Source of the DNA: UBA3700 sp963592135
GTDB lineage: Bacteria; Bacillota; Clostridia; Christensenellales; UBA3700
Length of the DNA stretch: 64,000 nucleotides
Assembly (NCBI GenBank): GCA_963592135.1
Contig: CAVAVP010000031.1
Coordinates: 7,822-71,821 of the forward strand
Reading direction: 5' to 3'
Program-made: the position numbers and the translations under genes
Part shown: in pieces, positions 34,966-43,207 of the stretch
Numbering within the stretch: the stretch's first letter is position 1
How the letters are laid out: each line of letters opens with the position of its first letter
The notes under the pieces: model-generated
What the model saw: the letters and a program-made list of their open reading frames with translations, nothing else
Databases searched by the model: none
What the model was told of the DNA's origin: nothing

Positions 34966-36549
34966 ATGTGTTCAATTATGGGAATCGAAGGGTATGAAAT
35001 ACCACTAGAGGAATTTAAAAAGAGTTTTGATAAAACTATATCAAGAGGACCAGATATGTCAAAGGTTATTGACATAGGTTTAGGATATTTAGGTTTTCAT
35101 AGATTAGCAATTATGGGTCTAACAAAAGAAGGTATGCAACCAATGTCTTTAAATGATGAATATGTTGTATGCAATGGTGAAATTTATGGTTTTAGAAAAA
35201 TAAAGGAAGTATTAGAAATAGAAGGATATAAATTTAAAAGCGATTCAGACTGCGAGATATTATTACCACTTTATGAAAAATATGGTGTAGAGATGTTTAA
35301 AAAATTAGATGCAGAGTTTGCTTGCATAATTTTTGATTCGAAAACAAAAGAGTTTATAGCAGCAAGAGATCCGATTGGCATAAGACCACTTTTTTATGGG
35401 TATACAAAGGGTGGAAAAATAATGTTTGCAAGTGAAGCTAAAAACTTAATGGGACTTACGGATAAAATAATGCCATTTCCACCAGGTCATTATTATAAAA
35501 ATGGAAAATTTATTTGTTATAGAGATGTAACAAAAGTGGATAAATACAACTATGATGGTTTAGAAAGTATTTGTAAGAACATTAAAGAAAAACTAATTAC
35601 AGGCATCGAAAAAAGACTAGATGCTGATGCACCACTTGGGTTTTTGTTATCTGGCGGATTAGATAGTTCTCTTGTTTGCGCAGTGTCAGCAAAAATACTT
35701 GGAAAGAAAATTAAAACATACGCAATAGGTATGAGTGAAGATGCTATAGATTTAAAGTATGCAAAACAAGTTGCTGAGTATATAGGCTCTGATCATCATG
35801 AGATTATAATCACAAAAGAAGATGTTTTATCCTCACTAGAGAAAGTAGTAGAAATTCTAGGTACTTTTGATATAACAACAATACGTGCTTCTATGGGAAT
35901 GTATTTAATTTGTAAAGCAATTCATGAACAAACTGATATAAGAGTTTTGTTAACAGGTGAGATATCCGATGAATTGTTTGGATATAAATATACAGATTTT
36001 GCGCCAAATGCTGAAGAATTCCAAAAAGAATCGGTAAAAAGAGTTAAGGAATTATATATGTATGACGTGCTTCGCGCAGATAGGTGTATAAGTGTAAATT
36101 CGCTTGAAGCAAGGGTTCCTTTTGGAGATTTAGATTTTGTTGAGTATGTTATGAGTATAGATCCTGATAAAAAAATGAATAAATATAATATGGGTAAATA
36201 TTTATTAAGACATGCATTCGAAGATACGCACTGCTTGCCGGATGCTATATTGTTTAGGGATAAAGCTGCATTTTCGGATGCAGTAGGGCATTCTCTTGTA
36301 AATTATCTAAAGGCATATGCTGAAATTGTCTATACAGATGAGGAATATGAAAAATTAAGAAAGAAATATACACATGCTACACCATTTACAAAGGAATCTT
36401 TGCTTTATAGAGAAATCTTTGAGAAATACTATAAAGATCAAGGTGAAATGGTAGTAGATTTTTGGATGCCAAATAAATCTTGGGAAGGGTGTAATGTAAA
36501 CGACCCATCAGCAAGAGTACTTTCTAACTATGGCAACAGCGGAAAATAA
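34966..36549 (+). CDS. asnB: Asparagine synthetase, glutamine-hydrolysing
   Basis: AsnB converts aspartate, glutamine and ATP to asparagine. The 527 residues comprise an N-terminal glutaminase with Cys2 as nucleophile (MCSIMGIEG, GFHRLAIMG, VVCNGEIYGF) and a C-terminal synthetase domain with the PP-loop LLSGGLDSSLVCAV, LTGEISDELFGYKYT and NSLEARVPFGD. It lies 106 bases after glnN behind a terminator, with GGAGAG as ribosome site. Its glutamine use fits an operon controlled by glutamine or nitrogen state. Confidence 0.95.
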   Translation: MCSIMGIEGYEIPLEEFKKSFDKTISRGPDMSKVIDIGLGYLGFHRLAIMGLTKEGMQPMSLNDEYVVCNGEIYGFRKIKEVLEIEGYKFKSDSDCEILLPLYEKYGVEMFKKLDAEFACIIFDSKTKEFIAARDPIGIRPLFYGYTKGGKIMFASEAKNLMGLTDKIMPFPPGHYYKNGKFICYRDVTKVDKYNYDGLESICKNIKEKLITGIEKRLDADAPLGFLLSGGLDSSLVCAVSAKILGKKIKTYAIGMSEDAIDLKYAKQVAEYIGSDHHEIIITKEDVLSSLEKVVEILGTFDITTIRASMGMYLICKAIHEQTDIRVLLTGEISDELFGYKYTDFAPNAEEFQKESVKRVKELYMYDVLRADRCISVNSLEARVPFGDLDFVEYVMSIDPDKKMNKYNMGKYLLRHAFEDTHCLPDAILFRDKAAFSDAVGHSLVNYLKAYAEIVYTDEEYEKLRKKYTHATPFTKESLLYREIFEKYYKDQGEMVVDFWMPNKSWEGCNVNDPSARVLSNYGNSGK

Positions 36550-36572
36550 TTGTTTCAAATTATTTCTCTCTA

Positions 36573-36615
36573 TACCGACGCTCAGTTCTCTCCCATGATG
36601 AGCGCCGGTACTTTT
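36573..36615 (+). terminator. Terminator after asnB
   Basis: TACCG-A-CGCTCA (36573-36584) pairs with TGAGCG-C-CGGTA (36599-36610), 11 pairs and one mismatch, then CTTTT. Confidence 0.75.
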
Positions 36616-36641
36616 ATGAAAGTAGAATAAATTGTAATTTG

Positions 36642-36670
36642 TTGAATAGTGAATTGCTTTTTATTATAAT
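36642..36670 (+). promoter_or_regulatory. Promoter of the GS-like/ANTAR operon
   Basis: TTGAAT (36642-36647) and TATAAT (36665-36670) are 17 bases apart. The leader is only about 22 bases and holds no attenuator, unlike glnN, asnB and the glutamate synthase operon. Confidence 0.75.
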
Positions 36671-36698
36671 AATTAAAAATAAAAACACGAGGTGTGTT

Positions 36699-37979
36699 AT
36701 GAATCGTTCGGAAAGAGATGTATTAGATTTTATACAAGATAATGATGTTAAGTTTGTAAAACTAGCTTTTTGCGATGCACTTGGAAACTTAAAAAACGTA
36801 TCAATTTACGCAGATGAATTAGAAAATATTTTTGAAAAAGGTATAGCAATAGAAGAGGAAGCTTTTGATGGGATAGCTTCATATGAAAATGGAGATATTA
36901 GATTATTTCCAGACCCATCAACATTACACCTTCTTCCATGGAGACCACAACAAGGTGCAGTTGTTAGAATGTATTGTACACTAAAGCATCCGGATGGAAC
37001 TATAGCGGAATGTGATGGTAGAGCTTTACTTAAAGCTGCTCAAGAAAAGTTGGCATCACTTGGATATACTTGCGCAATAGGTTCAGATTGTGATTTTTAC
37101 TTGTTTGAACTTGATGAAAAAGGAAAACCTACATCTATTCCTTATGATAATGCAGGTTATTTAGATTCAGCCCCACTTGATAAAGGCGAAAATGTAAGAA
37201 GAGAAATATGCTTTACACTAGAAACTTTTGGGATTAGACCATCTTCTTCTCATCATGAAAAAGGACCAGGACAAAATGAAATCTTATTTAACTATAATGA
37301 TGCTCTTTTAGCTGCGGATGATTTGATTTCGTTTAAATCGACAGTAAAGTCAGTGGCAGAAAAGAATGGATTATATGCATCATTTCTCCCAAAGCCTTTA
37401 AACAATGAAGAGGGTAGTGCTCTTCGTGTTAAGTTTAGGTTGAAAAAAGATGGAGTAAATTTCCCAACAGATTCTAAAGAAGTAAAAAGTTTTTTAGCTG
37501 GCATTTTGAATAAAATATCTGAAATAACACTATTTTTAAATCCTACACCAAACTCTTATGATAGATTTAAATTTGATAAATCACCTAAATATATAGGTTG
37601 GGCAGAACAAAAATACAACCAAGTAATAAGAGTAAGTGGACACAGGGTTGCAGTTTATTCGGCAGACCCATCTTGTAATCCATATGTTGCTTATGCGCTT
37701 TTATTGTATGCTGGTGCAGAAGGACTCGAGAAAAATATGGAACTCCCATTGCCTATAGGAGAATCTATACAAGAAGTTAATAAAAATTTATATAAATCTT
37801 TGCCACTAAGTTTAGAGCAAGCAATAAAGGAGGCTAAAGAAAGTAATTTCCTTAAAGAATATATTCCATTAAAGCATTTAGAACAATTTATAGCCTATAA
37901 AGAAAACGAACTAGAAGACTATAACATGGCTTCAAATAAAGAGAAATTTTTAAATGATAAATATTTTGGAAAGATATAG
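36699..37979 (+). CDS. Divergent glutamine synthetase-like protein, probably not catalytic
   Basis: The 426 residues align along their whole length with type I glutamine synthetase: FVKLAFCDALGN, LLPWRPQQGAVVRMYC, HHEKGPGQNEILF, NPTPNSYDRF and NPYVAYALLLYAG. Several active-site residues are changed. The catalytic loop that should read GSGMHxxxSL is GSALRVKFRL, so the metal-ligand His is Arg. RxEVRSxDP is RVAVYSADP, losing a metal Glu and an ATP Arg. The first Glu pair (EPEFFLF) is DCDFYLF. A regulatory or altered-substrate role is likelier than glutamine synthesis. The ATG at 36699 follows GAGGTG. The ANTAR gene follows by ten bases. Confidence 0.8.
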   Translation: MNRSERDVLDFIQDNDVKFVKLAFCDALGNLKNVSIYADELENIFEKGIAIEEEAFDGIASYENGDIRLFPDPSTLHLLPWRPQQGAVVRMYCTLKHPDGTIAECDGRALLKAAQEKLASLGYTCAIGSDCDFYLFELDEKGKPTSIPYDNAGYLDSAPLDKGENVRREICFTLETFGIRPSSSHHEKGPGQNEILFNYNDALLAADDLISFKSTVKSVAEKNGLYASFLPKPLNNEEGSALRVKFRLKKDGVNFPTDSKEVKSFLAGILNKISEITLFLNPTPNSYDRFKFDKSPKYIGWAEQKYNQVIRVSGHRVAVYSADPSCNPYVAYALLLYAGAEGLEKNMELPLPIGESIQEVNKNLYKSLPLSLEQAIKEAKESNFLKEYIPLKHLEQFIAYKENELEDYNMASNKEKFLNDKYFGKI

Positions 37980-37989
37980 GGAAAATTAA

Positions 37990-38553
37990 ATGGCAGATCT
38001 TCTATATGTATCAGTATCTCCAATACCTACAGAGTTGGCACAGCTTTTAAAAAGAGCTGGGTATCATTCATACGATTTAGCAAAATCTGCAGGGGAGGCT
38101 AGAAGATTAATAAATTTGCGTCAATATGACGAAATAATTATTGCATCGCCACTTCCTGATGAGCTTGGAGATAAACTTGCTCTAGATATAGCATTAGATA
38201 CATCATCAAATATAATTTTTATAGCAAAACCTGAGGTTGTTAGCTTAATTGAGTTTAAGATGGAAAGCAATGGAATTGTAGTATTTGCAAAGCCAGTGTC
38301 AGGAAGTTTGCTTTATAAGGTTTTAACCATTTTTAAAGCGGTAGATAGGAGAATGAGTGTTGTCTTAGAAAAGAATAAAAAGCTTGAAGATAGGATTGAG
38401 GAAATTAAACTTGTATCACGTGCAAAAATGATATTAATGTCAAAAATGGGAATAAGTGAAGAAGAGGCACATAAACATTTAGATAAAACAGCAAAAGATC
38501 AAAGAAAAACAAAAAGGGAAATTGCACTTGCAATTATTCAAATGTATGAATAG
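37990..38553 (+). CDS. ANTAR-domain RNA-binding antiterminator with pseudo-receiver
   Basis: The 187-residue protein has an N-terminal receiver-like fold (1-115), a coiled-coil linker (about 118-140) and a C-terminal ANTAR domain (SRAKMILMSKMGISEEEAHK through TKREIALAII). ANTAR proteins bind small RNA hairpins and stop terminators from forming. The receiver lacks the phospho-acceptor Asp: the strand that should read LLDxxLPDxxG is IIASPLPDELG. Phosphorylation is therefore unlikely, and the signal must come from a ligand or partner. The GS-like gene just upstream is the obvious candidate. A glnA-nitR pair of this sort is, from memory, described in solventogenic clostridia. The last eight bases overlap ispE. 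Confidence 0.88.
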   Translation: MADLLYVSVSPIPTELAQLLKRAGYHSYDLAKSAGEARRLINLRQYDEIIIASPLPDELGDKLALDIALDTSSNIIFIAKPEVVSLIEFKMESNGIVVFAKPVSGSLLYKVLTIFKAVDRRMSVVLEKNKKLEDRIEEIKLVSRAKMILMSKMGISEEEAHKHLDKTAKDQRKTKREIALAIIQMYE

Positions 38554-39367
38554 AGAAAATATTTCAATAAAAGTTAATGCTAAAGTGAATTTAAGACTAG
38601 ATATAAATGGGGTATTTGATGATGGATATCATGATTTAGATATGCTAATGAGTTCTATATCTTTATGTGACGAGTTGTATGTAGAAAAATCTCAAAATAC
38701 AGAGGTTTTTATGGACAATGTTGTGCAAGACGAGAAAAACACAGCATATAGAGCAGCTAAACTCCTTGAGGATACTTTTGGATATAAGGTGAAAGTGTGT
38801 ATAAAAAAGCACATTCCTCTAAAGGCAGGACTTGGAGGCTCTTCTGCTGATGCTGCAGGTGTATTTTTTGCCTATGGGCAACTTTACGGAATAGAAATCG
38901 ACGACATGAAAAAACTTGCTCTATCCGTTGGTAGCGATGTTGTGTATATGCTAAAAGGTGGACCTTCATTTGTAAGATGTAGAGGTGAAATCGTTTCTAA
39001 AGCAAAGTATGTTCCACTTATTTTTGTTATTGCTCAAAAAGAGTATGGTGCTGACACTAAAGACGTTTACAAAGAATATGATAAGCAAGAAAAAAATAAA
39101 GATAATTCAATACAAATAGACAAAATTGGTAGAATTTATAACGTTTTGCAGGCTCCTGCTATAAGGTTATGTCCAAGTATAAACGAAACAATAAATCATA
39201 TGAAAATGTTTACAAAAAATGTTGTAATGACTGGAAGTGGCAGTGCTGTTATTGGAATATTTGAGCATGAAAATGAAGCAGTTGGGGCGTGTGTATGTCT
39301 TGGAAATAAATATAATTTTAAGAAGGTTGTAAAAACGATTCCAAGCGGCATTGAAATAGTAATGTAA
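38546..39367 (+). CDS. ispE: 4-diphosphocytidyl-2-C-methyl-D-erythritol kinase
   Basis: IspE phosphorylates CDP-methylerythritol in the non-mevalonate isoprenoid pathway. The 273-residue GHMP kinase shows KVNAKVNLRLDINGVFDDGYH, the ATP loop IPLKAGLGGSSADAAGVFF, SVGSDVVYMLKGG and MTGSGSAVIGIFE. The ATG at 38546 overlaps the ANTAR gene by eight bases without a good ribosome site, so translation is probably coupled. A TTG upstream is possible but would only extend into ANTAR codons. The functional link to the nitrogen genes is unclear; it may be read-through only. Confidence 0.9.
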   Translation: MNRENISIKVNAKVNLRLDINGVFDDGYHDLDMLMSSISLCDELYVEKSQNTEVFMDNVVQDEKNTAYRAAKLLEDTFGYKVKVCIKKHIPLKAGLGGSSADAAGVFFAYGQLYGIEIDDMKKLALSVGSDVVYMLKGGPSFVRCRGEIVSKAKYVPLIFVIAQKEYGADTKDVYKEYDKQEKNKDNSIQIDKIGRIYNVLQAPAIRLCPSINETINHMKMFTKNVVMTGSGSAVIGIFEHENEAVGACVCLGNKYNFKKVVKTIPSGIEIVM

Positions 39368-39395
39368 AATATTAACATTATTTTTATAATTTTAT

Positions 39396-39424
39396 TTGAA
39401 TATATAAAATATTAGTGCTAAAAT
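39396..39424 (+). promoter_or_regulatory. Promoter of the prs transcript
   Basis: TTGAAT (39396-39401) and TAAAAT (39419-39424) are separated by 17 bases. Transcription would begin near 39431, leaving about 150 bases of leader that contain a small ORF. Confidence 0.6.
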
Positions 39425-39462
39425 AAATCCATAAATTGAGATAATTATATCGAGAGGAATTA

Positions 39463-39579
39463 ATGGATTTACCCGCGACACATTCAATAGATTTATCAAT
39501 AAGAAAAGAAAGAGGAAATCTTTCTAGTCTTTTTAGTTTTCAGAAAAATAATTTTTTTCATATAAATTTTGGAGGATAA
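39463..39579 (+). CDS. Small upstream ORF, 38 codons, ahead of prs
   Basis: ATG at 39463 follows CGAGAGGAATTA, a usable ribosome site, and runs 38 codons to TAA at 39577-39579. It begins MDLPATHSIDLSIRKERGNL and ends NFGG. The final codons GGA GGA TAA are themselves the ribosome site of prs, whose ATG is one base later. This is the arrangement expected for a translationally coupled leader peptide. The peptide resembles nothing known to me. Confidence 0.4.
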   Translation: MDLPATHSIDLSIRKERGNLSSLFSFQKNNFFHINFGG

Positions 39580-39580
39580 G

Positions 39581-40774
39581 ATGAAGCCATATTATGAGTC
39601 AATTTTTAAAGTAAAGGACGATATGTCAGATTTAGCAGTAATTGCTATGGAAGGTGCTAAAGAGTTAGGAGATAAAGTAAATTATTACTTAACAACTTGG
39701 TACAACGAAGAGGCAAAAAAGAGAGGATTAAAAACCAAAGATACATTTTTAGTAAAAAACTCTTGTCCTAGATTTACAACCGGTGATGGTAAAGGTTTAA
39801 TTGATGATTCTGTAAGAGGTAAAGATTTATATATCATTTGCGATGTTGGCAACTATTCTATAACATACAATATGTTTGGAACGCCAAATAGAATGTCTCC
39901 AGATGATCACTATCAAGACTTAAAGAGAATTATTGGTGCTATTGCAGGAAAGGCTAAGAAAATTACAGTAGTTATGCCAATCCTTTATGGCGGAAGACAA
40001 CATAGACGTACAACAAGAGAATCTCTTGACTGTTCGCAAATGTTACATGAATTAGTAGAAATAGGTGTTAACGATGTAATTACATTTGATGCACATGACC
40101 CTCGCGTTCAAAACGCAGAACCATTTATGGGATTTGATAATTTCTTCCCAACATATCAAATTTTAAAGGCATTACTTAGAAGGTATCCAGAATTAGATTT
40201 AAGTAAAGATCATTTTATGGTAGTATCTCCTGATGAGGGTGCAATGGGTAGAAATATATTCTATGCATCAGTACTTCAAGTAGATTTAGGTATGTTCTAC
40301 AAAAGAAGAGATTACGCTCATGTAGTAAATGGTAGAAATCCTATTTTGGCTCATGAATATTTAGGTAATGATGTTAAAGATAAAACAATTTTTGTTGCAG
40401 ATGATATTTTAGCAACAGGAGATAGTTTATTGAAATTGTGTCGTGAATTAAAGGCAAAAGATTGTGGTAAGATTTTCTTATGTGCAACTTATGCATTATT
40501 TACAGAAGGATTAGAGAAATTCCAAAAGGCATATGATGAAGGCTTATTTACAGCCGTATTAAGTACTAACTTAACATATTCATATAAAGAGATGTTAGAA
40601 AAGCCTTGGTTTATTCAAGCTGATATGTCTAAGTTTATGGCATATATTATTTCTGCTTGTGATCAAAATTTATCATTATCTCCACTTCTTGATCCTCACG
40701 ATAAGATTCAAGAATTAATAGAAAAACACAATGAGGGTAGACCTCAACAATTAAGTTTTAAAACAGAGGAGTAA
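39581..40774 (+). CDS. prs: Ribose-phosphate pyrophosphokinase, long variant
   Basis: PRPP synthetase feeds purine, pyrimidine, histidine and NAD synthesis. The 397 residues keep the class features: MPILYGGRQHRRTTRES (ATP loop), DVITFDAHDPRVQ, VSPDEGAMGRN, FYKRRDYA and the PRPP loop VADDILATGDSLLKL. It is about 80 residues longer than usual bacterial Prs, with extra N-terminal sequence and a longer C terminus. Such long forms occur in clostridia. The ATG at 39581 behind GGAGGA is preferred to an in-frame start 12 bases earlier. Confidence 0.88.
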   Translation: MKPYYESIFKVKDDMSDLAVIAMEGAKELGDKVNYYLTTWYNEEAKKRGLKTKDTFLVKNSCPRFTTGDGKGLIDDSVRGKDLYIICDVGNYSITYNMFGTPNRMSPDDHYQDLKRIIGAIAGKAKKITVVMPILYGGRQHRRTTRESLDCSQMLHELVEIGVNDVITFDAHDPRVQNAEPFMGFDNFFPTYQILKALLRRYPELDLSKDHFMVVSPDEGAMGRNIFYASVLQVDLGMFYKRRDYAHVVNGRNPILAHEYLGNDVKDKTIFVADDILATGDSLLKLCRELKAKDCGKIFLCATYALFTEGLEKFQKAYDEGLFTAVLSTNLTYSYKEMLEKPWFIQADMSKFMAYIISACDQNLSLSPLLDPHDKIQELIEKHNEGRPQQLSFKTEE

Positions 40775-40776
40775 TT

Positions 40777-41430
40777 ATGAAAATTCAATGGCTAGGACAT
40801 TCATGTTTTAAATTAACTGAATCAACTGGTACAACGATAGTAACTGACCCGTATAATGAGTACGTTGGTTTTAAAATGGAGTCAGTGGAGGCAAATGTTG
40901 TTACTATTTCTCATAAACACAAGGACCATTGTGCCGTAGAAAATGTTTTAGGTAATCCTACAATTATTGATTCAGTAGGCCAATGGGAGATAGGTGGAGT
41001 AACAATAACTACTTTACTTTCAAGTCATGGCGAAAATTCTTCAGATGGCGTTAAACAAAATAATATTTATACCTATAGAATGGATGGTATAGATATATGT
41101 CATATGGGGGATATAGGAGAGGAATTAGATATCCAATTAGGAGAATCAATTGGTTCTGTTAATATACTAATGATTCCTGTTGGTGGTAAATACACTATTA
41201 ACGCTGAACAAGCAAAAGAGTATGTAGATTTCTTAATGCCGGATGTTGTAATCCCAATGCATTTTAAATCAGATAATTGTGAGTTTGATTTAGATTCAGT
41301 AGATAATTTTATAGATTTATTTGACGAAGAGCAAATTGTTTATGTAGATGGCGATACAGCAGAATTTGATAGAGAAATGTGCGATGGTGAATCCACAAAA
41401 GTTTACATATTTAAAAACGATAAATTTTAA
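40777..41430 (+). CDS. Metal-dependent hydrolase, UPF0173 type (metallo-beta-lactamase fold)
   Basis: This 217-residue cytoplasmic protein has the short MBL fold of the UPF0173/YtkL group: IQWLGHSCFKL at the start, TDPYNEYVG, ISHKHKDHCAVENV (the HxHxDH metal motif), ICHMGDIGEELD, and VVIPMHFKSDNCEFDLDSV. It begins two bases after prs and is probably cotranscribed. The natural substrate of the group is not established; RNA or small phosphoesters have been suggested for relatives. Confidence 0.85.
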   Translation: MKIQWLGHSCFKLTESTGTTIVTDPYNEYVGFKMESVEANVVTISHKHKDHCAVENVLGNPTIIDSVGQWEIGGVTITTLLSSHGENSSDGVKQNNIYTYRMDGIDICHMGDIGEELDIQLGESIGSVNILMIPVGGKYTINAEQAKEYVDFLMPDVVIPMHFKSDNCEFDLDSVDNFIDLFDEEQIVYVDGDTAEFDREMCDGESTKVYIFKNDKF

Positions 41431-41445
41431 AAATTAATTTTTCAT

Positions 41446-41468
41446 GAGGGTGCGCATTTAGCGCCCTC
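41446..41468 (+). other. GC-rich hairpin ahead of rho
   Basis: GAGGG-T-GCGC (41446-41455) and GCGC-CCTC (41461-41468) form a strong stem with loop ATTTA, but the bases after it are As, not Ts. It is therefore not a standard terminator on the plus strand; it may stabilise an mRNA 3' end or belong to the rho leader. Confidence 0.45.
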
Positions 41469-41514
41469 AAAAATAATAATAATATAAAAATTCCAATATA
41501 AGAAGGTATTAATT

Positions 41515-43158
41515 TTGTTTACAAGAAAAGAACTTGAAGCAATGTCTTTATTTAAATTAAGAGCCGTTGCAAGGAAAATGAATATTAGTGAAGTAAGTTC
41601 ATTAAGCCAAGAACAAATAATGAATTTAATTGAAGAAAAAGAAAATAAAACCCAAGAGGTAAAAACAATGTTTAGTAGAGAACAATTAGAAACTTTAACT
41701 TATGCGCAATTATCTGTAATTGCTCAAGCTGATGGAATCAATGCAACAACTAAAGATGAAATCATTGAGGCGTTACTTGCACTGGAGCAAAGCAAACAAG
41801 AAAATGAAAAAGTTGAAGAAAACAAAGAAGTGGAAATTAAAGAAGAAAAGGCTGAAAAAAAGACAAGAGGAAGGAAAAAAGTTATCAAAAAAGAAGTAGA
41901 ACCTCAAGAATCTAGTATTGAGACTGAATGTGAAAAAATGGAGGATTCTTCTTTAAATAACAAGATAGAGGAAAAGCCTGTAGATGCCCCTGTTATAGAA
42001 AATGAAACAAGATGTGGTGTTTTAGATATTCATACTGAAGGATATGGATTTATAAGAGCTGAAAATTGTGAATATGGTAATAAAGATGCATATGTATCGG
42101 CTAAATTAATAAAAGGAATAGGCTTAAGACCAGGTGATTACATTAGCGCAACCGTTAAAAAGAGTAATGATAACAAGCAAGCTGCCGTAATAAGTATTGA
42201 AACTGTAAATGGTAAAAATACTTCTGCTGCAAAACAAAGACCTTATTTTGATTCACTAGTTCCAATATTCCCTAATGAGAGATTTGTCCTAGAGGATAAG
42301 GACAATCCCGATAATGCACTTCGTTGTATTGATTTAATTGCTCCTATTGGAAAAGGTCAAAGAGCAATGATTGTATCGCCTCCAAAGGCTGGCAAAACAA
42401 CACTGCTTAAAAAGATTGCTAATGCTATCTCTAAAAACTATCCTGATGTTGAGTTGTATGTGCTTTTAATTGATGAAAGACCAGAGGAAGTAACAGATAT
42501 GCAAAGAAGTATTAAAGGTGAGGTTATATATTCAACTTTTGATGAAACGCCTGAGCACCATTGTAAAGCAGCAGAACTTTTAAATGAAAGAGCAAAAAGA
42601 AGTGTAGAACTTGGAAGGGATGTAGTAATAATTATGGATTCTTTAACAAGACTTGCAAGAGCTTACAACTTAACGGTTCCGCCTACTGGAAGAACTTTAT
42701 CTGGTGGTATGGATCCAGGAGCATTACATCCACCTAAAAAATTCTTTGGCAGTGCTAGAAATATTGAAAATGGTGGTAGTTTAACAATTATTGCAACAGC
42801 TCTTGTAGATACAGGTTCTAGAATGGATGATGTTATTTACGAAGAGTTTAAAGGTACAGGAAATATGGAAATTCACCTAGATAGAAAACTAAGTGAAAAG
42901 AGAATATTCCCAGCCATAGATTTAAACAGATCATCAACAAGAAGAGAAGATTTACTATTAACTCAAAAAGAACTAGTTGGAGCCAATAATATGAGAAGAC
43001 TTCTATCTGCGGGCGATTCAAATGAAGCCATTGAGCAATTATTAAATTGGTTATATAATACAAAAACAAATAATGACTTTATAGATGTTCTTCAAAGAAG
43101 GGTAGATGCGTTTGAAAAGAATGGATATAACTTTAGAAATCCAACAAATATAAATTAA
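41515..43158 (+). CDS. rho: Transcription termination factor Rho with duplicated N-terminal motif
   Basis: Rho is a hexameric RNA helicase that ends transcription. The 547 residues include the RNA-binding cold-shock fold (TRCGVLDIHTEGYGFIRAENC), the P-loop SPPKAGKTTLLKK, YVLLIDERPEEVTDM and the R-loop region SGGMDPGALHPPKKFFGSARN. The N terminus has two similar helical units (FTRKELEAMSLFKLRAVARK and FSREQLETLTYAQLSVIAQA) and a Lys/Glu-rich linker. The start appears to be TTG at 41515, eight bases after AGAAGG. A second start, ATG at 41668 behind AGAGGT, would drop the first repeat. Confidence 0.93.
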   Translation: MFTRKELEAMSLFKLRAVARKMNISEVSSLSQEQIMNLIEEKENKTQEVKTMFSREQLETLTYAQLSVIAQADGINATTKDEIIEALLALEQSKQENEKVEENKEVEIKEEKAEKKTRGRKKVIKKEVEPQESSIETECEKMEDSSLNNKIEEKPVDAPVIENETRCGVLDIHTEGYGFIRAENCEYGNKDAYVSAKLIKGIGLRPGDYISATVKKSNDNKQAAVISIETVNGKNTSAAKQRPYFDSLVPIFPNERFVLEDKDNPDNALRCIDLIAPIGKGQRAMIVSPPKAGKTTLLKKIANAISKNYPDVELYVLLIDERPEEVTDMQRSIKGEVIYSTFDETPEHHCKAAELLNERAKRSVELGRDVVIIMDSLTRLARAYNLTVPPTGRTLSGGMDPGALHPPKKFFGSARNIENGGSLTIIATALVDTGSRMDDVIYEEFKGTGNMEIHLDRKLSEKRIFPAIDLNRSSTRREDLLLTQKELVGANNMRRLLSAGDSNEAIEQLLNWLYNTKTNNDFIDVLQRRVDAFEKNGYNFRNPTNIN

Positions 43159-43164
43159 AAATAT

Positions 43165-43192
43165 GGCCAAGTTTAAAACTTGGCCTTTTTTT
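43165..43192. terminator. Terminator between rho and the GH36 gene
   Basis: GGCCAAGTT and AACTTGGCC form a perfect 9-bp stem with a 3-base loop (43165-43185), followed by seven Ts, with As on the other side; it can act in both directions for the convergent genes. Confidence 0.85.
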
Positions 43193-43207
43193 ATATAAAC
43201 AATATAT

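Noticed and set aside
36639..36698. Extended start for the GS-like protein
   Set aside because: The extension covers the promoter and has no ribosome site; GAGGTG serves the ATG at 36699.
41446..41468. Intrinsic terminator between the UPF0173 gene and rho
   Set aside because: The stem is good but As follow it instead of Ts; listed only as a hairpin.
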